NCBI RefSeq assembly: GCF_002795265.1
Contig: NZ_CP024870.1
Coordinates: 1,116,001-1,180,000 of the forward strand
From: Spiroplasma clarkii
Lineage (GTDB): Bacteria; Bacillota_I; Bacilli_A; Mycoplasmatales; Mycoplasmataceae
Reading direction: 5' to 3'
DNA length: 64,000 nucleotides
The notes under the pieces are model-generated. The model made no database searches, was not told where the DNA came from, and was given only the letters and a program-made list of their open reading frames with translations. The stretch's first letter is position 1; every line of letters begins with the position of its first letter. The position numbers were made by a program, and so were the translations under genes. Below are positions 42,250 through 51,871 of this stretch, in pieces.

Positions 42250-42970
42250 AAATTGGTTGTTTAGTAGCAGCAATTACAATTTCTTTTAAAGCAACATTTT
42301 GAGGTAATGTGAAAGCATAATAAATTACTTCTGCCACTTCTTTTGCTGATAAACCCCCTGCCAAGTTTTCTTTTCAAACACCATAATTTTTAATAACTTC
42401 AGAGTTTGTGGTTGTTGAAATTAAGTCTGTATCCACTAAACCTGGTGCCACAGTTAAGACTCTGACATTAAATGGTGCAAGTTCTCGACGAGTTTGCTCA
42501 CTAATTGCATGAACTGCAAACTTAGTTCCATTATAAACTGCTCGATTTTCCCCAGTTCAGCGCCCAGCAACACTACTAATGTTGATTATTGTTCCAGTTT
42601 GAGCTGCTTTCATTTGGTTCATAACAGTTTTCATACCATTTAAAACACCTTTGATATTAATGTCCACCATGTCATTTTGTACATCTAAGTCTAAATTATA
42701 AATTTTATCAAGTGGCATAATTCCAGCATTATTTATTAAACATTGAGTTGGTCCATATTTTGCCTCAGCTTCAGAAACAAATTTTTGAAAACTTGCATAA
42801 TCTCTGACATCAAGAGCACGGCACATTGAATTTGGTAAATTTAATTCTTCTAATAAGTTTACTCGACGAGCTAATAACAATAATGCATAACCATGTTGCG
42901 AAAATGTGATAGCTAATTCTTTTCCAATTCCTGAGCTAGCCCCAGTAATGACTACTAATTTATTTTTCAT
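42248..42970 (-). CDS. Short-chain dehydrogenase/reductase
   Basis: 240 aa. Classical SDR: VVITGASSGIGKEL cofactor loop, NNAGIM, INISSVAGR with catalytic Ser, and YNGTKFAVHA with the YxxxK pair, then VAPGLVDTDL. Arg residues following strand 2 (LLARRVN) suggest NADP(H). Nearest by pattern to the YdfG-type 3-hydroxy-acid dehydrogenases; substrate unknown. Start ATG shares one base with the stop of ffh (TAATG), so the two are translationally coupled. Confidence 0.93.
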
Positions 42971-44313
42971 TATAGTTTCAGTCCTCCAAGATTTGGCATT
43001 CTTCCTTGTTTTAGTTGTTTAGTCATTTCTGCAACTTGTTTTTTACCTTTATCGAATTGGTTTAATAAATCATTATACTCTTTTTCTGTTCTGCCTGAAC
43101 CTTTGATAATTCTTTCTTTTCGCTTAATTGCTTTTAAAACCCTGGGATCTCTTCGCTCTTTTAAAGTCATTGAGTCCATTAAGACATTTGCTACAAATAA
43201 CCTTTGTTGAGCTTGTTCAATTTGGGCATCACTTACTTTATTACCTAATCCTGGCATCATTTTCATAAGACCACCAAGATTACCCATTTTTGCAACTTGC
43301 CCTAACTGGTTACGTAAGTCTTCTAAATCAAATTGACCAGCAAACATTCTTTTCATGGTTTTTTCCATAGTTCTTTGGTCAACAACACTGGCTGCTTTTT
43401 CAAATAAAGTATCAACATCTCCCATTCCCAAAATTCTGTCTGCCATACGTTTTGGGTGGAATTCTGCCAAGGCACCAATTCCTTCACCTTCACCAATGAA
43501 TTTAATTGGAAGTTTTGTAATATCTGTAATTGATAGAGTGGCCCCCCCACGAGCATCTCCATCTAACTTTGTAACAATTACTCCAGAAAGTTTTAATAAT
43601 TTATCAAATTCTTGAGTAACATTGATAATATCTTGCCCTGTCATTCCATCAACAGTTAAAATAATTTCTTGAGGTGATACAGCTTTTCTGATGTTATTTA
43701 ACTCTTTCATTAAATCTTTATCAATTTGTAAACGACCAGCAGTATCTAAAATTACTACATCATAACCATTTTGGTCTGCAAAATCAACTGCTTGTTTTGA
43801 AGTTTTAACAGGATCTTGTTTTCCTTTTTCAAAGCTAGACAAACCATTTTTTTCACCAAGTTCTACTAATTGGTCAATGGCTCCTGGACGATAAATATCT
43901 AACCCAACCATTAATGGTTTTTTCTTATACTTATTTGTTAACAAGTGGGCAAGTTTCCCAACTGTAGTAGTTTTACCAGCTCCTTGTAATCCAACCATCA
44001 TAATAATTGATGGTTTTTTATTGATTTCAAGAGGTTGATTAACTTTTCCAAGTATTTCAACCAGCTCTTGGTGCACGATTTTAACCATTTGTTGGTCTGC
44101 TCTTACCCCTTGTTCAATGAACTCTCCAAGTGCTTTTTCTTCTATTTTTTTAATGAATTTTTTTACAACATCAACATTGACGTCAGCTTCAAGTAAAGCA
44201 AGTCTTATTTCACGTAAGACCTCATTAATATTATCCTCAGTTAGGGTACTTTTCTTTAGGTTTTTTTCAATAGATTTCTTCATTCTATTGGCTAAAAAAT
44301 CTCCAAATCCCAT
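42970..44313 (-). CDS. ffh: Signal recognition particle protein Ffh
   Basis: 447 aa. SRP GTPase that brings membrane and secreted proteins to FtsY/SecYEG; central for the many lipoproteins here. N domain, G domain with GLQGAGKTTTVGKLA, DTAGRLQID and TKLDGDARGGA, then methionine-rich M domain (MMPGLGNK, GSGRTEKEYNDLL) ending LGGLKL. Start ATG 44313 (MGFGDFLANRM) chosen for GGAGTTGACA; a TTG five codons upstream is less likely. No TGA Trp needed. Confidence 0.97.
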   Translation of the reverse strand: MGFGDFLANRMKKSIEKNLKKSTLTEDNINEVLREIRLALLEADVNVDVVKKFIKKIEEKALGEFIEQGVRADQQMVKIVHQELVEILGKVNQPLEINKKPSIIMMVGLQGAGKTTTVGKLAHLLTNKYKKKPLMVGLDIYRPGAIDQLVELGEKNGLSSFEKGKQDPVKTSKQAVDFADQNGYDVVILDTAGRLQIDKDLMKELNNIRKAVSPQEIILTVDGMTGQDIINVTQEFDKLLKLSGVIVTKLDGDARGGATLSITDITKLPIKFIGEGEGIGALAEFHPKRMADRILGMGDVDTLFEKAASVVDQRTMEKTMKRMFAGQFDLEDLRNQLGQVAKMGNLGGLMKMMPGLGNKVSDAQIEQAQQRLFVANVLMDSMTLKERRDPRVLKAIKRKERIIKGSGRTEKEYNDLLNQFDKGKKQVAEMTKQLKQGRMPNLGGLKL

Positions 44314-44525
44314 AGTTGTCAACTCCAATCATCATTTCCATTATAACATATTTTAAATTTTTCAAATTTGAGAATTAGTTATTATTAATCTAAATTTTCA
44401 ATTATTGACCCCTATTTTAAAGTTTAATTTTATTAAAAACAACCAGAACTATGTGCAACACTAGTGTCAACATAATTTACTGGTTGGGTTAGTTTTTAAC
44501 TAAATTTTAGATCAAGACCAAATTT

Positions 44526-45278
44526 TTAGTCATAGTTTTCATAATTCAAGAAAATATTTTGTTTGAAGTATAGATATCCATACTTTTGGTTGTGAAATTT
44601 TCAAATTATTAAATTATTAAGTCCTAATGCAAGACTTGTAGTAAATCCAAAAATAAAGATACTTAAAATATTTAAAGAAATATACACTACAAGGCCAATT
44701 GAACGAACATCCATACCTTTATATGGGAAGGGAATATGTTCATTTCTGATAATTCTATCTGAAAAAACATAACTTATTCAAAGAATATAACCTGTCACAA
44801 TCAACATGTTTGGTATACTTGATAATAAAATTTCTTTTAAACTGTATAGATAGTTGATTTGAAAAACACATAAGTAAAGCAATAAACCAAGTGGGATGAT
44901 ATAGTGATTTACAGTCATTCTGTACTTTGATATTCCTGATGGAAATGGTGGAGTTATTTTTAAAATAAATCCTGCAGTTGTCACAATCATTGTCACAACT
45001 GCAAAAGTACAAACAGATATTTCAATATATTTAAAATATATTGGGGTTTTTCTTGTTATTGTTAAGAACAACTTGACAATAAAATAAATTAAAGCAAAGG
45101 TTGTACATCAAACTGATAAAAAAGTGACATCTTCAAAAATTCTAGCTTCGATACTTACCACAACTTTTTCACCCATTATACCCATTGTTGTTGAGATATA
45201 AGATAGCATGTAAGCGGTTGCAATAAAAAAAATCATAACTGAACAGAAAGTGATGTCAATTCAAACTTTTCTTTTCAT
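44526..45278 (-). CDS. Six-span membrane protein, 250 aa
   Basis: About six hydrophobic segments; central motif MTVNHYIIPLGLLLYLCVF resembles the TVNIHLIAP segment of the protein at 8,069-8,902, so both may belong to one Pr6Pr/FAR-17a-like membrane family. TGA-coded Trp at residues near 6, 58, 164 and 215 join the frame. Site CAGGAGAAAAAA before ATG 45278. No hairpin is visible behind its TAA. Function unknown. Confidence 0.75.
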
Positions 45279-45663
45279 TTTTTTCTCCTGACTATTGAAT
45301 TGATTATTCCACTTTAAAAAGGTTCAAGCAAAAAACGGTTACGTATTTTGTCAAAACTGTAGAACCAATAATATCTGCTAAGCTCTGAAATTGAATCAAT
45401 TCTTTCAACAATATATTTATTATATCTTATGTGCACTGCATTTTTAAAAATTTAATAAAATTTACAAAAAAACATTAAATGTTTGTTTAAACCCTCATTT
45501 TAGTGTGAAAAAGGTTTATTTAATGACAGTTTTATAATTAACTGTCAATGACAAACTGAAATTATAAAAATTTTTTTAAATTTTAAAAGTTGTTTTAAAT
45601 TAAAGAATTTAATCACTAACTGCCAAAAAACCTATATACTAATCAATATGGAGGGAAGAATTT
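45279..45663. other. Divergent intergenic region, 385 bases
   Basis: AT-rich gap between the minus-strand six-span membrane gene and plus-strand degV. A TATACT (45,635-45,640) and GGAGGGAAG site lie ahead of degV. I see no RNA gene or conserved small ORF in it. Confidence 0.5.
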
Positions 45664-46497
45664 ATGAAAACAGCAATAATTATTGATTCATCAACTGGGA
45701 TTAAAGACTTATCAGGTTACCCTAATGTATTTTTAGCACCATTAATGATCATCAATTCTGAAGGTGATGCCTTTAAAGATGATCTACTTTTAACAAGTGA
45801 TGAATTTTATAGTTTAAATGATAAAGATTTATTAAAAACATCTCAAACAGTTGTTGGTGACATGTATGCACTTTGAGATGATATTTTAAAAGAATATGAT
45901 AATGTAATTTGTCTTTTACTTTCAAAAGGACTAAGTGGTCAATATGCCACATACAAAATGCTTGCAAATGAAGAGCAATATATGGATAGGGTTTTTGTTG
46001 TTGATACTAATGGAGTGGCAGTTGTTGGAAAAAGACAACTTGATTTAGCAATCAAGTTATTAAATGAAGGCAAAACACCTCAAGAAGTTATGCAAACTAT
46101 TGAAACTTTATATGCAAATAAAGTTGGCTACATTATTCCAAAATCACTTACTCAATTAGTTCGTGGAGGTAGAATCAGTCGTGCTGCTGCTGGGTTAGCA
46201 AAAATTTTAAAAATAACACCAGTGTTAAAGTATAATGGAATTATTGACAAAGAAGATAAAACTAGAACCTTTAAAAAGGCCATTAATTTAGCAATTACAA
46301 AAATAAAAGAGCAATATACAGGTGATTATGTAATTGATGTGGCTTATTCAAGAAGTCCGCAAGAAGTTTTGGATGAAGTTTTACAACTAGTTAAGGATGC
46401 TGGATTTAAAATTGGGTTAATCTATGATATGCCCAATGTTATAGTTTGTCATACTGGAAGAGAAACTTTTGCCCTTATACCTCATTTTGAAAATTAA
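45664..46497 (+). CDS. DegV-family fatty-acid-binding protein
   Basis: 277 aa. DegV (FakB-like) proteins hold a fatty acid for the kinase FakA in the uptake of exogenous fatty acids, suiting an organism that scavenges lipids. Typical parts: IIDSSTGI, TSQTVVGDMYALW, LLLSKGLSGQY with lipid-contact Ser, VDTNGVAV, and LVRGGRISRAAAGLAKIL with KPVL-type ITPVLKYNG. One TGA-coded Trp at residue 72. Site GGAGGGAAG before the ATG. Monocistronic, with a shared terminator. Confidence 0.95.
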
Positions 46498-46528
46498 AAA
46501 CCTCCACTTGATTTGAGTGGAGGTTTTT
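46497..46528. terminator. Bidirectional terminator between degV and rny
   Basis: AAAACCTCCACT / AGTGGAGGTTTT around a seven-base loop; A/T runs on both sides. Confidence 0.92.
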
Positions 46529-48065
46529 AGATTCTTTCATATTCACGCTTTTCACGAATTAAGGTGATAACAATTTCCCCTGGGGTTTTGTTGATTGCTT
46601 GAATTTTTTGTTTGATTTCAAAAATAAGTTTCTTCATTTCGTAATCATTAACAACTTCTGGGTCTAAAATTACTCGAATTTGACGGCCTGATTGTAGTGC
46701 ATAAGCACTCATAACTCCATCAAAACCAAGACAAACTTCTTCAATTTCCTTCATTCTTGATAGGAATTCTTCTGCATTTTGGTTTCTAGCACCTCTTCTT
46801 GAAGCGCTAATTGCATCTGCAATCGCTACAATTGCTGCATAGACACTGTTTTTTTGTGTATCACCATGGTGAGCTTCAATTGCATTGACCACAATTGCGT
46901 CCAAACCACAAGCCAGAGCAATTTTTTTACCTAAAGTAACATGACTTCCAGAATTTTCAAAGTCTGATGCCTTACCAATGTCATGGAGTAAACCACAAAC
47001 CAAAGCAGTTTTTTCATCTAACTTTAAAATTTGAGCTATTGATCTTGAAAGTTTGGCAACTTCAATTGAATGTTGTAAAACATTTTGACCATAACTGTGT
47101 CTAAATTGCAATTTCCCAAGGTTTGAAATAATTTCATCAGGGAAATCAAAAATTTCAAGTTCACTAACAACATCAGCACCAATTTTGTAGAATCTTTCTT
47201 CCATTTTGGTTTGTTCAATCAAAAGTGATTCTTCAATTAGAGCTGGTTGCAATCTTCCAGATTGCAATAAAGAACTTAATGTATTATAAGCAATTTCTCT
47301 TCTAATTGGATTAAAAGAAGAAATTAATGCACGGTTAGGTACTTCATCAATGATAATGTCTACTCCACCATACTGTTGAAAGGCTTTTATATTTCTACCT
47401 TCCCTTCCAATGATTTTTCCTTTTAAAGAATCATCATCAAATTTAAATATGGTTGTATTTTTATCATTTGCAACCTCAACATGACATCTTTCCATAGCAT
47501 CAATTAATATTTGCTTTGCTAAATCATCTGATTTTAACCTTAGTTTCTCCTCATGTTCATTTAATTCTTTACTTAATTGATCCATATAGGTGTTTTCTAC
47601 AAACATAATTAGTTTTTCTTTGGCTTCCTCACTGCTCATTTCTGAGATTTTCTCAAGAACTTCTACAGCTTGGTCAATTTCACGATTTAGTTTATTTTTT
47701 AATTTGTTGTTTTCTAATTTTGCATTTAGGTTTTTTTCCTCTTTAATACTTAATTCCTCTAGGTCTATTAAGTATTTTTTTCTTTTATCTTCAAGAACTT
47801 TAACTTCTGTTTCCAGTTCTTGTTTCTTCAGTTTTATTTCATTGTCAACAGTACTTTTTAGTACTGCGATTTCAGTTTTAGCATCAGCTGTAGCTTGCAT
47901 TAGTATTTTTTTAGCATCATTTTTAGCTTTTTTAATTACTAATTTTCTTCTACCACTGAAAAATAGATATAAACTTGTCAACAATAGCATAATTGAAACG
48001 ACAGTTAATACTGCAATTGCAACTACCAAACTATAATGGCTATTGTTTTCTGAGAATTCTTTCAT
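46527..48065 (-). CDS. rny: Ribonuclease Y
   Basis: 512 aa. Membrane-anchored endoribonuclease that starts mRNA decay. One N-terminal span (SLVVAIAVLTVVSIMLLLTS), a long coiled coil to about residue 200, KH domain with IIGREGRNIKAF, and the HD phosphodiesterase domain (CGLLHDIGKA, EAHHGD). Start ATG 48065 with GGGAAC upstream; a GTG four codons earlier is possible. No Trp-TGA codons. Neighbour of recA, as in Firmicutes. Confidence 0.97.
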   Translation of the reverse strand: MKEFSENNSHYSLVVAIAVLTVVSIMLLLTSLYLFFSGRRKLVIKKAKNDAKKILMQATADAKTEIAVLKSTVDNEIKLKKQELETEVKVLEDKRKKYLIDLEELSIKEEKNLNAKLENNKLKNKLNREIDQAVEVLEKISEMSSEEAKEKLIMFVENTYMDQLSKELNEHEEKLRLKSDDLAKQILIDAMERCHVEVANDKNTTIFKFDDDSLKGKIIGREGRNIKAFQQYGGVDIIIDEVPNRALISSFNPIRREIAYNTLSSLLQSGRLQPALIEESLLIEQTKMEERFYKIGADVVSELEIFDFPDEIISNLGKLQFRHSYGQNVLQHSIEVAKLSRSIAQILKLDEKTALVCGLLHDIGKASDFENSGSHVTLGKKIALACGLDAIVVNAIEAHHGDTQKNSVYAAIVAIADAISASRRGARNQNAEEFLSRMKEIEEVCLGFDGVMSAYALQSGRQIRVILDPEVVNDYEMKKLIFEIKQKIQAINKTPGEIVITLIREKREYERI

Positions 48066-48113
48066 AAATGTTCCCACTTTCTAAGTGGCTATGGTGTTGC
48101 TTACAACATACTT

Positions 48114-48122
48114 ATTATACCA
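48114..48122 (-). promoter_or_regulatory. Extended -10 promoter of rny
   Basis: TGGTATAAT on the minus strand, 49 bases before the start codon. No good -35. Confidence 0.55.
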
Positions 48123-48209
48123 CCTTTCTAGAATAAGACACTAGGAAAATGTTAACCATTTTAAAGCAAAAAAATGGAATTTCCTTTTACTAGATTCAAA
48201 ATACTAAAC

Positions 48210-48240
48210 AAAAAAAATCCTTAAATTATTTAAGGATTTT
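48210..48240 (-). terminator. Terminator of recA
   Basis: AAAATCCTTAAA / TTTAAGGATTTT with a T run on the minus strand, directly behind the recA stop. Confidence 0.9.
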
Positions 48241-48244
48241 GTCT

Positions 48245-49282
48245 TTATTTCATAATTTCAATTAGTTTTGTTTGGATTTCATTGTATTTTTCAGGGTTTG
48301 TTAAAAATCACTCTTTAACAGCTTCTTTACCTTGACCAATTTTTTCATCTAAATATGAATATCAGACTCCTGCTTTGGTTAAGATATTATACAGTGATGC
48401 TAACTCAATGATTTCTTGTTCTTTATCAATACCTTTATTGTAGGCAATGGTAATTTGACAAGTTTTAAATGGTGGTGATACTTTGTTTTTAACAACCTTA
48501 ATTTTAATTTTATTAGCACTGGCTTCACCATTACTAGTTATGGTTTCACCTTTTCTAACTTCTAAACGCACTGATGAGTAAAAGCGCAAGGCTCTACCCC
48601 CAGGGGTGATTTCTGGGTTTCCAAAAACTACTCCTACTTTTTCACGTAATTGGTTAATAAAAATTACAGTTGTGTTGGTTTTTGAAATTATCCCATTTAA
48701 TTTTCTTAATGCTTTTGACATTAATCGGGCCTGTAAACCAATATTTTGGTCACCCATTTCACCATCCAATTCAGTTTGTGGTACTAATGCTGCCACTGAA
48801 TCCACAACAACTAGTGAAATAGTTTTTGATTTAACTAGCATTTCTAAAATATCTAGTGCTTGCTCACCTGAATCAGGTTGGGCCACCACCAAGTTTTCAA
48901 TATCAACTCCAAGATTTTTTGCATATTTGGGATCTAGTGCATGTTCTGCATCAATAAATGCAGCTCTGCCCCCAAACTTTTGAGTTTCTGCAACTGCATG
49001 TAATGATAAAGTAGTTTTACCACTTGATTCAGGTCCAAAAATTTCAATAATTCTACCTTTAGGGTAACCACCAATTCCGATGGCTCTATCAATTAAAAAA
49101 CTTCCTGATGGGATTGCTTCAATTAAAGCATTGGCTTTATCACCAAGACGCATAATTGAACCTTTACCAAAGGTTTTTTCAATTTCTTTAATGACATTTA
49201 AAAACTCTGGGTCTTCATAAATATTTTCTGCCAAATTAATCACCATCCCTGTGTTAGTTTCTGATTTTTTTTCTTTTAACAT
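48245..49282 (-). CDS. recA: Recombinase RecA
   Basis: 345 aa, full length. Walker [19 protein letters not shown], Walker [11 protein letters not shown]1/L2 loops ([20 protein letters not shown]) and a normal C-terminal domain. Start ATG 49282 behind GGAGGCAAATA. TGA-coded Trp near residues 311 and 328. An intact recA matters because some spiroplasmas have a truncated one; it could drive recombination among the repeats at 17.9-34.3 kb. Confidence 0.98.
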
Positions 49283-49319
49283 ATTATTTGCCTCCAATTA
49301 TATAATCGTATGACAAATC

Positions 49320-49784
49320 CTATTTTCGCACAATATTTTCAAATTTTTTTAAAATAAATTTGAGGGCAAGTTTTTTGTATTTTAGTCTTGCAATATTTTT
49401 GGTACAGTAAAACTCATAAATGTATTGCTGTTGACCAATCTTAAACCCTAAATAACTTAACCCACTAGCTTTATTGCTTTTATCAATTGGAGGAGCAAAT
49501 CCTGTAAAAGCAAAGCAAACATCAGCTTGTAATTTACTTTGAGTCTGTTCTAACATTGCCCCCAGAGCTTCTTTGCTAACCTCACTAAAATTTTTAATTA
49601 CTTGTTCAGGTACTCCAACTTGCTTGATTTTAAAGGCGTTAGTGTAGCACACAAAGCCACCAACAAAAACACTACTACTTCCTGGAATGTTTGTAAATTC
49701 ACTGGCAAAAAAACCACCAGTAAATGATTCACAGGTTGCTAAAGTGTAATTGTTTGTTTTTAAAAAATCAAATAACTTTTTCAT
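49320..49784 (-). CDS. CinA C-terminal family amidase (PncC-like)
   Basis: 154 aa. Stand-alone CinA C-domain, which in relatives hydrolyses nicotinamide mononucleotide to nicotinate mononucleotide. Motifs LATCESFTGGFF and IPGSSSVFVGGFVCYTNAFK match; the usual TGIAGP loop reads FTGFAPP. The molybdopterin-type N-terminal domain is missing, as in other single-domain forms. Ends 37 bases before recA; the gene order cinA-recA-rny is the same as in Firmicutes. Confidence 0.9.
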   Translation of the reverse strand: MKKLFDFLKTNNYTLATCESFTGGFFASEFTNIPGSSSVFVGGFVCYTNAFKIKQVGVPEQVIKNFSEVSKEALGAMLEQTQSKLQADVCFAFTGFAPPIDKSNKASGLSYLGFKIGQQQYIYEFYCTKNIARLKYKKLALKFILKKFENIVRK

Positions 49785-49805
49785 CTGTCAAGTCCTTAAA
49801 AAAAA

Positions 49806-50169
49806 TAGTGAGATAATTTATCATAACCCATGTTCTGTTTACCGAAGCACATCAATCATCTATCTATTGCAAATGCAATCCAAAAAATCAGTTCTTGATT
49901 CCTAACTTTCTAGTTCCTCTACCAAAATTTGAGTTTCATACTTGTGGAGTTTACCCGTTCCATTTCACTTTTTCAAGCTAATCGTCCCTGTGGCACTTTA
50001 TGAGTTTCACCTTATGCAAGCACTTAGGTTACCACTCTGTCGTCACTATTGCTAATGCCTAGAGTTATCTTTTCCTCTAGCACAAACACTACATCCATCA
50101 CAGGATGTGTATGCATGGAGTTTCCTCTATATCATTTTTCAGATACAGCGATTGATTCAAAATTATCCC
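49806..50169 (-). ncRNA. rnpB: RNase P RNA, bacillus type (B)
   Basis: About 360 nt catalytic RNA that removes tRNA 5' leaders. Seen on the minus strand: GATAATTT at the 5' end pairs with AAATTATC at the 3' end (P1), then GAGGAAACTCCATGC (P4 and CR I region), GTGCCACAGGGACGA-like core, GGGTAAACTCCACAAG, GAAACTCAAATTTTGGTAG, and the conserved 3' part ACAGAACATGGGTTATGA. Followed by TTTTTTTT. A TACAAT -10 lies six bases upstream of the start. Ends are estimated to a few bases. It sits directly behind a gpsB/divIVA-like gene, as in Bacillus. Confidence 0.95.
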
Positions 50170-50190
50170 ATATTTATTGTATACTAATAT

Positions 50191-50520
50191 TTACTTTTTA
50201 AATGTCTTTTTTTCTACTTCAGAAAGTCTTTCATGAAGTTTTACATAAGGTCCACTTGATGAAGAAAGTTCCCTAACTTTTTCATCTTTTTCAGTAATTG
50301 CACTTTCAACCACTGATAATTTTTCATTTGTGGCTTTTAATTCTGCATTTAAACGTTCATTTTCTTTTTGTAAAACTTTTAACTTATCTTCAAAAAGTTT
50401 ATAATCTTCTGCAATTCCATCTAAGAAATTGTCAACCTCTTCACATTTATACCCTTTATATTCAATCTCAAAGTCTTCTTCTAAAATATGTTTTGAAGTA
50501 TATCTAATATATCCAGCCAT
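50191..50520 (-). CDS. GpsB/DivIVA-like cell-division protein
   Basis: 109 aa. N-terminal DivIVA-type motif (HILEEDFEIEYKGYKCEEVDNFLDGIAEDY) followed by coiled coil. Such proteins bind curved membrane and coordinate division; in a wall-less cell the partner set must differ. Start ATG 50520 (MAGYIRYTSKH) selected for ATGGAGGTAGGG upstream. The gpsB-rnpB adjacency supports GpsB rather than DivIVA. Confidence 0.85.
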   Translation of the reverse strand: MAGYIRYTSKHILEEDFEIEYKGYKCEEVDNFLDGIAEDYKLFEDKLKVLQKENERLNAELKATNEKLSVVESAITEKDEKVRELSSSSGPYVKLHERLSEVEKKTFKK

Positions 50521-50569
50521 TTGCCCTACCTCCATGATATTATTTTATAGTTTTTTTAGACAAAAATGT

Positions 50570-50597
50570 TTAAAAAAACCAAATGATTTTGGTTTTG
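50570..50597 (-). terminator. Terminator behind the AAA+ ATPase unit
   Basis: AAACCAAAATCATTTGGTTT hairpin with TTTTTTT on the minus strand, just after the 25-codon ORF. Confidence 0.85.
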
Positions 50598-50606
50598 TTT
50601 GTTATA

Positions 50607-50684
50607 TTAAAAGTTTAAAGTAATTGAAGCTGCAATTCTTTTAGAACCCCTATTTTCAAAATTATTAACTTTATACAAATCCAT
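50607..50684 (-). CDS. 25-codon ORF behind the AAA+ ATPase, possibly a gene remnant
   Basis: Begins MDLYKVNNFENRGSKRI and ends ITLNF-TAA. GGAGAAAC at the end of the ATPase gene is placed as a ribosome site, and the ATG is only four bases from the ATPase stop, as for a second operon gene. Too short for a domain. It may be the N-terminal leftover of a deleted partner gene (bacterial AAA ATPases are often paired with a subtilase) or a real micropeptide. Confidence 0.4.
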   Translation of the reverse strand: MDLYKVNNFENRGSKRIAASITLNF

Positions 50685-50687
50685 ACT

Positions 50688-51743
50688 TTATTGTTTCTCC
50701 ATTTCAATTATTTTTTTAACAGTTCTTTGATCTTTATCAATTATCTTACCGATTTCAGAATAATTAAATCCATTATCATATAATTGAATTGCACTTATTT
50801 CACTATTAATTTTTTCAAATAAACATTGATATATGTTTTTATTGAAAAAGATATTATTATCAACTAAACTGTCAACTAGTGACAAAGTTAAAAAATTACC
50901 TTCAATTTCATCTTTACTTAAATTTGAGCTTTTAAAAATTTTCTCAATTAATTTAACATCAATGTCTATATTATTAAGTTCACATTTTTTTCTAAGAAGA
51001 TTGATAAAATGCTCAATTTTTACAGTATCAAGTCTTATTGTTAGATTAAATCTTCTTAAAATTGCTGAATCTAACTGATCCACCTTATTTGTAATTGCAA
51101 ATACTATTGCTCCATTTGGAATATCATCAAGCATCAAGTTAAATGTTCCAATCATTCTTTTGTACTCATCATTGGTACTATTTTCACGATTACCTACAAT
51201 TGAGTCAAATTCATCAATAATGATTATTGAATGACCATTTGTAGCTTTTATATCTGATAATAAGTAATCAATATTTTTTTGAGTGTCCCCCAAAAAAGAT
51301 GACACTAAACTAGATGCCATAACACTAAATGTATTTGTCTTAAGTTTTAATGATAAATATTGTACAAATGTTGTTTTTCCAGTTCCAGGTCTACCTTCAA
51401 CTAGAATTTTTATGGGTCTTAGTCTTTCTCTCATGTTTCTTTTTAAACCAGAAATTAGGTTTTGAACTTCTTTTTCTGTAAATTGATTTTCAAAATTTTT
51501 TAATAAGTTTTTATCAATTTCTTTATATTCATTTAAAATTTTTAGGTTAAATGTTTTTTTGGAATTGGAGTATGTAATTTTGTTTTTATTAACACCAATT
51601 AAGTTAAAAATATTTGCTGCTTCAAAAGCATCACCACTGTCTGAGAGTTCTCTTGCATACTCTTCTATAAATTTATAAATTTTTTTATCATCCTCTTTGT
51701 TAACATATGCTTCAATTATCCTATATACTTTTTGATTGTGCAT
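50688..51743 (-). CDS. AAA+ ATPase with C-terminal helix-turn-helix
   Basis: 351 aa. N-terminal helical region (1-90), Walker A GRPGTGKTT (about 117-125), pore-like SSLVSSFLGDTQKN, Walker B IIIIDEFDS, sensor FAITNKVDQLD and arginine finger region AILRRFN: a classical (FtsH/spastin-type) AAA core. The last 35 residues (GFNYSEIGKIIDKDQRTVKKI) look like a resolvase-type helix-turn-helix. No Trp. Site AAGGAGAATAG. Role unknown; it could unfold substrates for a lost protease or control a mobile element. Confidence 0.85.
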   Translation of the reverse strand: MHNQKVYRIIEAYVNKEDDKKIYKFIEEYARELSDSGDAFEAANIFNLIGVNKNKITYSNSKKTFNLKILNEYKEIDKNLLKNFENQFTEKEVQNLISGLKRNMRERLRPIKILVEGRPGTGKTTFVQYLSLKLKTNTFSVMASSLVSSFLGDTQKNIDYLLSDIKATNGHSIIIIDEFDSIVGNRENSTNDEYKRMIGTFNLMLDDIPNGAIVFAITNKVDQLDSAILRRFNLTIRLDTVKIEHFINLLRKKCELNNIDIDVKLIEKIFKSSNLSKDEIEGNFLTLSLVDSLVDNNIFFNKNIYQCLFEKINSEISAIQLYDNGFNYSEIGKIIDKDQRTVKKIIEMEKQ

Positions 51744-51871
51744 AATCTATTCTCCTTTTGTAATTCAATCTTACCATAATGTAATTAAAAAGATATAAAA
51801 TGTCATTGGAAATGTAAAAAATGTAATTAAAAAGATAAAGTGTGTAATTGCAATGTTTAAGAACTCAAATC

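Noticed and set aside
49806-50169. tmRNA or 6S RNA at this position
   Set aside because: No tRNA-like end or tag frame; the sequence fits RNase P RNA type B in its conserved blocks.
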